NCBI GenBank assembly: GCA_036186865.1 | Contig: AP025075.1 | Span: 19,889,957 to 19,953,956 of the forward strand | DNA from: Eustoma russellianum | Taxonomy: Eukaryota; Streptophyta; Magnoliopsida; Gentianales; Gentianaceae | Length of the DNA: 64,000 nt | Direction: 5' to 3' | Shown here: piece by piece, positions 1-9,770 of the stretch | Layout: each line of letters opens with the position of its first letter | How positions within the stretch are numbered: position 1 is the first letter of the stretch | The notes under the pieces: generated by a model | Databases searched by the model: none | Seen by the model: only the letters and a program-made list of their open reading frames with translations | Told to the model about the DNA's origin: nothing | Made by a program: the position numbers and the translations under genes

Positions 1-2129
1 AACCAAAAACACTAACCTAGACCAAAAGAGTGCTTGATGCAAAAATCTCTGAAACATCAAAACCCGTAACAGGTACGCCCAACTGCTTAATTTAAATCTG
101 AAGTACCTATGTTCTATTATGTCTTTTAGCTAGGTATAAACGGTCATTAGAGCAATGCGATAGAGTAACCCAACTAAAGCGTAAAAACTAGAATAAGTTA
201 TCAAATTGCTCTTAACGGTTGGATTAGTACCATAATAGTCGGAGCTCAATAAGGTTTCCATGGAAGATAAATACCAGTTGCCTAGGATCAATGATTTGTT
301 TGACCACTTCGGAAAACACAAGTGTTAACAAAACTGAATTGCAAACTGACTATTTCCAATGAGAGAACCAAGCTCGAGGAAGAACATGGAATGTGTACAA
401 AGCGAATCATAGACATCCCCAAAAACTATTAGGATTGACAAACGTCCTGACACGTTATAGACTTTACGAGTTTGGCATCTTAAGGAAAATTCAGTAAGAC
501 GGTTAAATTCCTTCCCTGACTATTATAAGTCAAGATTATCTAACCCACTCTAGCAGTAACAATATGATGTGACGAAATCTTGCGTAGCATAATCTAAATA
601 ATCTATGAGGACAAAGCAAATGAGAATACCCTTGTGATTTGGAAAAGAAAGCATAGATTTTTGTAAGAAACAAGAACACCACGAAACGTCATAAATTCCA
701 AGGAAGAACTTCGACCCTAGGTTCGATCATTACGGGATTGGCATGTCGACGAAACGGATGAGTCAGGTAGGACTTGGCGAAAGATTGGGGTTTCACCATT
801 TTATAAGAGTACAATCTCAGACTAAGGTACGAGTCATCATATATGTATTTTAGGGAAGAAATTTCTAACACCGATGGAAATGCTTTTATTGCTAACGCAT
901 GGATACAGAAGGATGTTTATCGAAGGAAAGCGTATGGATCACAGACATGACTTAAGGACCTCTGTCATGAAAAGAAGGAAACTCCAATAGTACATAATCA
1001 TGATAGGTCAATTACATCATACTAACCCTGAAGGAATATCGTTGTCAGAATTTAACTCACTAAGACAAGGGCCAGGCATTTCCATACTCATTCATTACCT
1101 TGGGACAGTATGTTCCTTTGATTATAAGAGATGAAAGGTTTAGACCACCAGATCAAATTAGGCTAAGTTAAGTCGTATTCAAGGACCTTTGGTGAATTAT
1201 TGGAGGGCCGCTATGGAGCGGAATGCGATGATAAGGAGACGAAAGAATGAAAGAAACGATTTAACAAGAAAACGAAGTAGAAGGTGGAAACCGTAACCAT
1301 ATAAGGCTAGTCTATGCGGATGACAAAGAAACAACCAAGATACGCCTAATAAGTGTAAAGTACCTATGTCCTCTGCTCTACTTCCTATTAACCAAGTAGG
1401 AGTGATTATGATAGTTTACTTGAGTTATGATTAGTAGACCACAAGCGAGTAGGTAAGGTTGTTAGTGATAACATTACTAAGTATGACACTGTGTATGGGA
1501 CGCAAGGTCCTCGTCATGATGCGTCACTATTAGCACTTGTACCCGTTTTATTGCACTATGCGGGGAATAGGTCATGACTATGAAAACCATGTTTTAAGAG
1601 AACGGGATTTGAAATGTCATAAAGGGAACATAAGTTTCAAAGGAGAACCCACAACTTCTACTTCGATTCTATGAAATGATCGCAAAAGGGGTAAGAGTTA
1701 GTACGTAATAAGGCAATCAGCAAGACGGATGAATACGGGACATACCTTATGAAGAGCTTGGTATGTGTACCTTATGGGAATTATCCCGGGTGTCTTTGGA
1801 AGCTATTTTGTAAATAGGATGACCGTTACATGATCAATGAAAGGATGTTTATAGAAAAGAGCTAATGGTCTATAACCCAGAGTTAATGATCTCTGCCTAG
1901 TTGTTCATTTCTTATGTAAGAGGAAATTATAAGCCTGCTATGGTCATGATTACACGGAATGGATTTCATTATCAAGTACATAGTATCAAGGTTGCGAGTG
2001 CTTGATATAGGATAGGTTACGATAACACCTTTCGAGAATTAGAATAAGTTCTGATGAGACCTCTAAGATGAATGGAACAAAGCTGTTCTGAGGGAACTAA
2101 ATAGACGCTTTATGCGATCTTATTTACCT

Positions 2130-2195
2130 AAAGAAGAAGCCACATGGGAAACGGAGGACAACGTGAGGAGTAGATATCCCCATTTATTCGACTAA
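2130..2195 (+). pseudogene. gypsy pol C-terminal remnant
   Basis: Translation of this short stretch gives KEEATWETEDNVRSRYPHLF, then D and a TAA stop. This is the standard end of plant chromovirus-type Ty3/gypsy polyproteins, downstream of the integrase. It fixes orientation (+) and lineage for the otherwise unreadable sequence to its left. Only about 22 codons are readable. Confidence 0.85.
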
Positions 2196-2225
2196 TTCTG
2201 AAGTTTCGAGGACGAAACTTATGAT

Positions 2226-2237
2226 AAGGGGAGAGGA
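2226..2237 (+). other. polypurine tract of G2
   Basis: AAGGGGAGAGGA lies directly before the TG that opens the 3' LTR, where plus-strand DNA synthesis is primed in LTR retrotransposons. Confidence 0.8.
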
Positions 2238-2399
2238 TGTTGTACCCCAACGACATGTACTTAGAACTATGAACAAGTGACGGAATGAAAGCGATAATTT
2301 CTTTAAGCGTGTGTTACTTAAGCTAGCTTAACCCTCTTTACTTAAATACTTCGAAGATGATACTAAATAAGTAAATAAGGGGATTTCAAGAAAAGTGAT

Positions 2400-2715
2400 A
2401 CATGAAGAATATAGTATATGAACAATACGTACAAATATATAGGTATGGGCGTGTATAGGATATATACGTAGGAAATGTATATGTACATATATGCGTGTAT
2501 ATAGGAAAATATATGTATACATATATACAACATAAACACATATGGGCACATGTATATATTGTCATGAACACGTATATATATATATATATATATATATGCA
2601 AAGATACATATGTATATGTACAAAGTACATATAGGCGTGTATACATGTGTATATGTGGATACATGTACACTAATATATGTTTTAGGTGACATGCACATTG
2701 TACATCCTATTATAT
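2400..2715. repeat. TA/CATATA-rich microsatellite
   Basis: This is a long run of TATATA, ATACAT and GTATAT words within the G2 LTR. Several overlapping ORFs rich in Tyr, Ile and His arise from it on both strands and are artefacts of the repeat. Confidence 0.9.
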
Positions 2716-3924
2716 ATGCACACATATGCTAATCTTGGAATGCAATAAAGTAAAGAAAACAATATAACACATGAATTAAAGAAAAATACAAGAAAAATCA
2801 AAATTGCCCCAAGACCCCCCTAAAATTCGGCCAAGCCCCAAGAGGATCTAGAATCCTCTTGATTTTTTCAATCCATTATTAGAATTTAAAATAGCTAAAT
2901 TAAAACCATGAAATAATAAGCATGCTAGACAAGCATGCAAAGGAAATGGATAAAATAATACCAAGCATGCAAGATAAGGGACAAAAAGCTAGTTAAATAT
3001 CAAAGACCAAGACTCCTTGTCTTGTGTTTTCCCCTCCCTCCTTGACCTAGCAAAAATCGGCCCCCTCCCCCTTACAACCCTAGTTTTCAAATTTTGCAAG
3101 ACAAACCTCAATTCCTTCCATCTTGAATCTTCTCTCAAGAAAAGACCTAGCCTACACTTAGCAAAATTTCCACCCTTCCATCATCAAGAAAACATTTCGG
3201 CCATACCCCCTTGGAGCCAAGAAATCAATTCAAGCTACATCTTCAAGCTCCAAGAACTCATCTAGGTAAGTGTATGTTGAATCTTCTAAGTGAGTTCTAT
3301 ATTTCAAAGAATGAACCTCACATTGATACTCTCTTTTTCATGACCAAAAACGTGACCTCCAAAATGGTCACTAGATGAAGATTTGGCAAGCTACTAGGAG
3401 AAGCGAACATCTTGGTGGTTTGAATCCATTTCAAGCTCCGTTAAAGCTTCATTTTGGTAAGATGTTCTAGCCTCAAATACATCCTATTTTAACTATTGAA
3501 TGAAGACTAACCCTCTTCTTTCCTCTCCATCAAAACCGTGCAACCAAGAGTGAAGAAGGAAGTGGATTTCAACTCAACTCACTCCATAACCAAGCAAAGA
3601 CAAGAGCTTTAGCTTGAAGAGGCAAGTATATAATGATCTCTCATGATTTACTTAAAGAGTTAGTGACTTGAATGACTAGAGGTTCTTAAGATTTAATCTT
3701 TAGTTGAATATCCTAAGTTTGAGATTATATCTTATAGATTTCTTAAGAACAATGCATTGCATGTGGCTTATTCTCTCAAAGATGGAATCTTTTATTACAT
3801 GCATTTAGTTACAAGGCTGTTTTGAGATGATTTAAGGTGTAAGTGGTAATCAATAATATATCTCATAAGAACAAGATGAATGGTGGACCTTTGATTTGAA
3901 CCAATGACAATATATCAAACTACT

Positions 3925-5200
3925 GGAGCTAGGCAAAATGGGATGGCATATTCAACGGCCTAAGAACTGACCTTACAGACCTTCAATGAAGCTAATTTTT
4001 GGTACCAAGTTAGCCTTATGAGTTTAGCACAAGTGAGAGCTAGAATTTTGTTAAAATAAGTTACAGATTATTTTTAATAAAATATTTAGTAGAACTGCGC
4101 CAGTTGGAAATTCTGGAGCTGGGCAGAATGGAGCACTAATTTCAACGGCTTAAAACCGGACTTTTAGACCTTCAATAAATCTGATTTGTGGCACAGAGCT
4201 AGCCCCATGTATATAGCAGAGCTGAGAGTTATCATTTTGGTAAAATAAGTTATGGTTAATTTTTAATACAATAATTCGTGAGACTGCTCAGGCTGTAAAT
4301 TCTGGAACATGACAGAATGGAGTAGCATTTTGAATGGCTTGAAAAGTGATCTTGTAGATGTTCAATAAAGCTGATTTTCGGTGTGGGGATAGCCTTGTGT
4401 GTATAGAAAATGTGAAAGTTGGAATTTCGGTAAAAGGAGTTGTGGAATAATTTTAATAAAATATTTGATAAGGCTGCTCAGACTGAAAAGCCTGGAACTG
4501 AGCAGAACTGCATCTCTTTTTGATTGACTCGAAAAAGGACCTTGTAGTGGTTCAATAAAGATGATTTTTGGTATGATAATAATACCAAGTGTGCAGTGAG
4601 TATTCCAGCTGGAATCATGGTAAAACAAGTTGTGGATTAAGTTTAATGATTTAATTGGTAACTCTCAATGGGAAGTACTGGAACAGAGCAGAAATTAAGT
4701 AACAAGTTAATGGACTCAAAAATGAATCTTAGGGACATGTAAATAGGCTAGTTTTCGGTAGGATGCTATTCGTACATGTTTATGACATGTATGAGTTGAA
4801 ATTTCGTTAAAATAGGCTAAGGATTATTTTTAAGAAATTATGTGGTAAAACTGCTCCAGTAGAAAATTCTGGCGCTGAGCAGAATTGACCACTGACTTCA
4901 ACGAATAAATCTGATTTTTGGCATAAACCTAGCCCCATGAGGTTAGTAGAGAGGCCAGCTGGAAGTTTGGTAAAATGAGCTATGGTTAATTTGTAATGAA
5001 TTATTTTGTAAAACAGCTCAACTGAATTTACTAGAGCCAACCTGGAATTAGTAACGACATTCCAGGCCTCAGAAAGGGGACTTAGAACATGAAAATGGGC
5101 TAAATATCGGTAAGATACTAGTTCCACATGTTTATGACTTGGGCGAGTTGGAATTTCTGGAAAACAAATTACGGATTCGCCGCAACTAAATTTTTAGTAA
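3925..5200 (+). repeat. ~189-bp tandem repeat array inside G2 LTR
   Basis: About seven degenerate units can be aligned on the word GGAGCTGGGCAGAATGG and its variants, beginning at about 3925, 4115, 4304, 4494, 4680, 4871 and 5033. The spacings are 190, 189, 190, 186, 191 and 162; the sixth unit has a deletion. Each unit repeats the same order of words: a tail near TTCAACGGCTT, CTTCAATAAAGCTGATTTT, AGCCCCATG, then GTAAAATAAGTTATGG. The inverted G3 LTR has at least five units with similar spacing (about 53893, 54076, 54261, 54451, 54640). Confidence 0.85.
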
Positions 5201-5694
5201 AGTTGGTCAGATCAGTTTTAGCACTTAAACCGTTTCAGAAAAGTAATTAAATGAGCCCTTATGGTTATCAATCTAATCTGAAATTTTTATGACAAATCCC
5301 CGAGACACATAGGAATAAGTCACGAAAGTTAGTTAGGATAACCCTAACATTTTGGAGGGTAATCACGGACGCAAAGTTGATATACTAAAGCTGAAATTTA
5401 GGCTGAACAAGGAAATACATTAAATATGGTTAATTTGTCTGCTTATGAGTATGACATAGGAATTTAGGGTTTCCCTAAGTCCGAACCATGCATGTTAATA
5501 TGTTATTCACGCCATGACTTGCATTGCATATCACTGCATGTATCATGCATTATCATGAAACCGATTTTATGAATTTTATGCAAGCAAGTCTTTTCAAGTG
5601 AAAAGTGTTTTCAGTTATGCATGAAAGGTTTTTACAGTCCCATCTTTTTAAAGAAAGCTTCATGATTCCTTTGCCGGCCAAGCATGCGACTAAC

Positions 5695-5908
5695 CCGACT
5701 CCAGACCCGGGGTTAATTGGTCTGATGACATGATATGTTCTGGACCCGCTCAGATCCAGGGTTAATTGATCTGATATCTGTTCTGGACCCGCTCAGATCC
5801 GAGGTTAATTGATCTGATATCTGTTCTGGACCTGCTCAGATCCGGGGTTAATTGATCTGATATTTGTTCTGGACCCTCGCAGATCCGGGGTTAATTGATC
5901 TGACACTG
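5695..5908 (+). repeat. 43-bp minisatellite in G2 LTR
   Basis: Units starting TTCTGGACCCGCTCAGATCC lie at 5738, 5781, 5824 and 5867, exactly 43 bp apart, with a degenerate unit before them. Each unit ends GGTTAATTGATCTGATAT. Related arrays, inverted, occur in the G3 LTR (about 53085-53285) and in diverged form in G4 (about 62940-63230). Confidence 0.9.
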
Positions 5909-6610
5909 TGTTTTTTATGACACGTTATTGTATGGGACCAAAATGATGTTTTGACATGACATGACATGACATCATGCATTGCATATTGCATAACTCACGA
6001 TCATGAAGGACATGTTGCATGTTACAGTTAATGTTTATAAGTTACTATTGGTATAGCATTACCTAAAAACATGCTTAAGCCGAACGTCAAGCAAGCTCAG
6101 GATTTAAGATCAGGTATGAATTACTATTATTTGAGGTTTTTGAGGTAATACATTCATGTTATGACTCTTTATGTATTTCATGGTCGTTTATTGTATTTTT
6201 GCTGGGTGATTTTTATCACTCACACTTTATTTTCCCCCCCAGATAATGCCAAGATAAAATGGATCGAAGATGAGCTGAAGGTAACATATCCATAGGCGAG
6301 GAGATATGAAGAGGGCTAAGCTTAAGGACTTTTGTGCTGCCGAGATGGTTGTATTATGACTATGCTTGAACTCTTTGGAAATTTGACTATGATGTTTTGT
6401 GAGACTTCCACTTTGGGGACTTAGTTATTTCGTGTTTAATTTGAAAAGTTTTAATTCTGCCTAAATTTTACTACCATGTTGAATGTTAGCATGGGAGTCC
6501 ACGACGTATGTTATGGATTTTTGCATGTTACGCATGACGCTTTGTACTCTCCCTAGTGAAGTACGGCGGGTGCACCGTATCCGGACGAGGCCCGGGTGCG
6601 GGGCGCTTCA

Positions 6611-6822
6611 CATATCATAAAAATGCATCTAGATCACTCCCCGTGCATGCAAACCAAAAACGAAAACAATACTATATGCATGATGGGATTCTCAGCCAAA
6701 GGCCAAACACATTTTCCCCTAACGTATATTATGTTGTGTTTACATCACCTTTCTCAACTTTTGAAAGACCTAGAAAGGTCACCCAAATTTCGGTACCAAA
6801 AGGGACACTCTCAAAAGGTTGA
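6611..6822 (+). pseudogene. C-terminal end of Sirevirus-like Gag (A1)
   Basis: The readable end contains MHDGILSQRPNTF and closes with RKVTQISVPKGTLSKG and a TGA stop. The other copy ends RKVTQIWVPKGTFAKG plus TGA at 60175. In autonomous Sirevirus-type copia elements an IWVPK-type motif marks the end of Gag and is followed by protease and the rest of pol. Here a stop and then untranslated sequence follow. The upstream part is lost to the G2 insertion, and the apparent N-terminal residues before 6611 come from the G2 LTR. Confidence 0.75.
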
Positions 6823-6911
6823 ATAAGTAAACCTTAAGAACGCACCTTTGAGATTATTTAAAATGCATGATTTTTTCATCTTTACATGTGCTTTTGATTG
6901 TCTTTCCAAAA

Positions 6912-7082
6912 TAAAGGGAGAGAGAATGCATGATTTAAGGGGCAGAGAGAGAAAGATTAATTGCACAAATCAAAGGGGAGAGAATTCAAAATTCAAATTT
7001 GAATTTGTGCATGATTGGAGGGGAGCAACAAGATTTAAATCATGAACGTAGGTTATTTTGTAAATCATCAAAAGGGGGAGAT
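6912..7082 (+). other. multiple polypurine tracts before A1 LTR
   Basis: AAAGGGAGAGAGA, AAGGGGCAGAGAGAG, AAAGGGGAGAGA, GGAGGGGAGC and finally AAAAGGGGGAGATT are spread over 170 bases. The last one abuts the LTR and is the likely functional primer. Serial polypurine tracts are a known feature of Sirevirus elements, supporting that origin for family A. Confidence 0.75.
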
Positions 7083-7446
7083 TGTTGAGAAAAAGGGGTT
7101 TGAGTGATTACAAAATGCATGATTTGAATAACGTGTATTAAAGAAATACATGACATATTTAATGACATGACACGTTGTTGCATAAAACTTGCCTTATATA
7201 GTTCATATATAATGTTGTCGTACTAACGAGCCATGAAGCTTTAAAGCTTACATCAAATGGCAAGCATTTGATGTGTTTGAACTATTTTCAAGTCCTATAA
7301 TTAATGAACTAAACTAGTTCATTTATTAAGTGAAGTACTTGGTTAAATAAACTAAGTAGTTCATTAAAGGAAGCTATATTTGGAAAAGGCACAAAGACAA
7401 CAAGTTGAAGAATGGAAAGTCCTCTTCATCCTCTCCACACGTTTTT

Positions 7447-7447
<1 letters not shown>

Positions 7448-7497
<50 letters not shown>
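7448..7497. repeat. (TA)n microsatellite
   Basis: An almost pure run of TA dinucleotides about 49 bases long lies in the A1 LTR. The equivalent site in A2 is where LINE2 inserted. Confidence 0.95.
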
Positions 7498-7498
<1 letters not shown>

Positions 7499-8386
7499 TT
7501 TTTTATAAAAAGGCACATACACATATATTCTAACGTACTACCGACACATTATATATTTTACGTACGTACATTAACGTCATACCACTATATTTACCTCATA
7601 TTTATGAGTATATTCAGGTCTTATATCATATGATATAAGTCATGGTGATGACAAATTTATTACGACGCGTTAAAAGGTTCTAAACCAAAAATTGTCGTAT
7701 CGGGTGAATACCGAAACTTCGCCAACGTGTCACGTACTTGCCATATGTAGATGTCCAGTCCCTACACTTCAAAAATGACCACAAATTTCGTATCTTACAT
7801 GGTATGTACAGCCATAAAATCATTCCATGTTGGTACACACAAATCACCCTCAATTAAGGCCAAATTGTGGAGATTCCAAATTCAATTTTGTCACATGATT
7901 AGGCGCCACTTTAATCAGCCCTAAGTGCTGAATATTAAAGTTTAATTTATGTATATTATGTGTAACATAATATATATAACATGTGCAAAAATTTGAAATT
8001 TAATCAGAGAAAAATCGGGTAATCGACAAACGTCGAAAATTCGGTTTTCTACGAACACGACACATGTAACATTTTTGGCATGGCATATAACATGTATCTA
8101 GACACTTTTTACATACTTCATACATTCTAAAGTGTTCTAGAAAAATCAATTAAGGGCTGATTGGAATATACCATATGTGTATAATTATATGTGCACTATT
8201 TTACGAAGTTTGCAAAAATAAAATTCAGCACATGTATATTCATCATCACACGCCTAGACAGCCATGTTGGAGCTTATGTGGAGCTTTTTTGCTATCTTCA
8301 TTGGCCAAGAATGAAGCATGCAATTTTGGTGACATAAAGAAAGGAACTACAAAAGAGAACATTTCAAACTTTGTCAATTTGTGACA

Positions 8387-8749
8387 CATGCTGAAAATTC
8401 AGCATATATTGTCTTAAGCTGGCCGAAATTTTCAAAGTAATAAGCCATATTTACTATCTTGAATTATGTGGATTAAATTAAAGATAAAATGGCAATATTC
8501 TAAAGATGTTATGGAAATAATATGGTGATATCTTTGAATATCACACATGCTGAAAATTTCAGCATGTGTGGGAATGAATGTGGCCGAATTCATGGCATTC
8601 TTGGTGACAAATTTTTATTCCAAAATTGGAAGAAATGTTATTTACTATATGATGATTGATTTCTTCTTTATTTTCAAGAAATAAATCAAGTGCAAACTTG
8701 GCAATAATTTGAATTAAGTGAGAATATCACATGCTGAAATTTCAGCATG
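8387..8749. promoter_or_regulatory. three palindromic motifs in A1 LTR
   Basis: Near-perfect palindromes of the form CATGCTGAAATTTCAGCATG lie at 8387-8405, 8544-8568 and 8730-8749. The last is a perfect 20-bp palindrome. Each is followed within about 40 bases by GGCCGAA. Single copies are kept in A2 (about 49640) and A4 (about 61730). A regulatory role in the upstream LTR region is inference. Confidence 0.6.
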
Positions 8750-9554
8750 CACATGGCCGAATTTTTGATGGAAAATTGGAGTAATTTGTCTTGCTAATTA
8801 TGTGGGATGATTATGTGACTTATGGCAACACTTTTATGGCTAATTGGCACATTTTTTTAAGGTTTATTTTCAGATTTATCTAGTCATCAAATGAAGACAA
8901 CTTCCATCCAATCAATGAGTGCCAAGTAAGCAAGAGCTTAATGATCATCCAATGAGGAGTTGCCAAGTAAGCAAGAAAATGTCACACTGATGCAATACAC
9001 TCTTCCAAGAACTTAGAAGATAATTTTCAAGAGAAGAATGAGGCTTCAAGGGGGCGTCCATATGGAGATAAAAAGGAAAGAATAGAGCAAACAAAATACA
9101 AGACAAGTCTTGCAAATTGAAGTGCTAAAAACGTTTTTGATCTTCTTCCTTCTACACTTCTTTCTTTCTTCTTTCTTAAAACCTGTTTTATTCATATTCA
9201 TACATCTTGAATAGGCTTCATCTATACCACCATATACTCTTTATTGTTGTAAAAGATTGATCAAGGTGTGATCAATCTTGCACTTGCAAGGTGGTGGTAT
9301 TCGTGATCGTTGTATTCACATACAAGGTTTGTAAAGGGTTGGAGTTGATGTGTAACTCCATCAACCCTGTGTGGTAAGGTGTTATTTATGTTTTGTGATT
9401 AGTGATAACCGAGGAAGGTGTCCTCGAAGACTGGAGTATGTTGTTTTAACCAAACCAGTATAAAATTCTGTGTGTTCTTTACTTTCTTTCAGCACTTACT
9501 TTTAGTTTCCAGCACAGTGCATCGTCTTTATCACGTTCAAATGTTCTAGACAAA

Positions 9555-9770
9555 GTGGTCCGGCAAATGCAGTTAATCCCTCCATCACCTGATGTGGATG
9601 TCTTGATATCACGTTTACAGGAACCTGCTGAGGAAGCGGAGTTTATACCCGTAGTTCCTCGTCGGAAACGCCGTGCAAGAAAAGATTTACCGCCGTTACC
9701 ACCATCCACCATCTTAACGCGTAGTGCTTCACACGGATCTCATGGAAGTGTCACTACTCTTTCTCAATGA
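9555..9770 (+). pseudogene. LINE1 ORF1, C-terminal end
   Basis: The last residues contain RRKRRARKDLPPLPPSTIL, closely matching the C-terminal end of ORF1 of LINE H (24077-25051, minus strand), which has RKKRRARKDLPPPPPSSMV. This shows that LINE1 and H belong to one LINE clade. The ORF1 stop TGA (9768-9770) overlaps the ORF2 start ATG (9767-9769) as ATGA. Confidence 0.8.

Larger units (their letters stand above)
1..6610 (+). mobile_element. Ty3/gypsy element G2: 3' internal remnant plus 3' LTR
   Basis: The element enters from the left edge, so its 5' LTR is not visible. Bases 1-2237 are heavily mutated internal sequence. They end in a recognisable gypsy pol tail, the usual post-pol sequence TTTCGAGGACGAAACTT and a polypurine tract. 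The LTR then starts TGTTGTACCCC and ends GGGGCGCTTCA. The following sequence (from 6611) is internal sequence of copia derivative A1, as the parallel copy near 59940 shows, so G2 is nested in A1. The target duplication cannot be checked without the left end. Inferred age is old: no pol domain reads for more than about 20 residues. Confidence 0.85.
2238..6610 (+). repeat. 3' LTR of G2 (4.37 kb)
   Basis: It runs from TGTTGTACCCC to GGGGCGCTTCA. The inverted counterpart is the solo LTR at 52369-56927, which has the same ends, the same internal tandem repeats and similar length. The LTR is unusually long for the group. In order it holds a TA-rich microsatellite, low-complexity sequence, a ~189-bp tandem array, a 43-bp minisatellite, and a tail with the motif GGTGCACCGTATCCGG. 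That tail is shared by all four gypsy LTRs here, suggesting one lineage. No gene is seen in it; short ORFs are chance. Confidence 0.85.
6611..9535 (+). mobile_element. Gag-only copia derivative A1: 3' internal end and 3' LTR
   Basis: This is the right part of a copy of family A, interrupted on its left by G2 and truncated on its right by LINE1. It consists of the end of a gag ORF, a purine-rich untranslated stretch with several polypurine tracts, and the LTR from TGTTGAGAAAAAGG. Its structure matches 59940-62194 (copy with LTR A4). No protease, integrase, reverse transcriptase or RNase H coding lies between gag and the LTR in either copy. Confidence 0.85.
7083..9535 (+). repeat. 3' LTR of A1, truncated by LINE1
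   Basis: The LTR starts TGTTGAGAAAAAGG and aligns along its length with A2 (45779-51057), A3 (51092-58294, split) and A4 (60445-62194). It holds a (TA)n tract, an 18-bp palindrome TTATATCATATGATATAA at 7621-7638 kept in A2 and A4, and three hairpin motifs around 8387-8749. Full-length LTRs end CCTACA, as at 51057; here the last ~200 bases are missing because LINE1 sequence begins near 9536. No gene is seen. Confidence 0.8.

Noticed and set aside
2328..2725. Overlapping Tyr/Ile/His-rich ORFs of 60-120 codons
   Set aside because: They arise on both strands from the TATATA/CATATA microsatellite in the G2 LTR and have no start context or domain.
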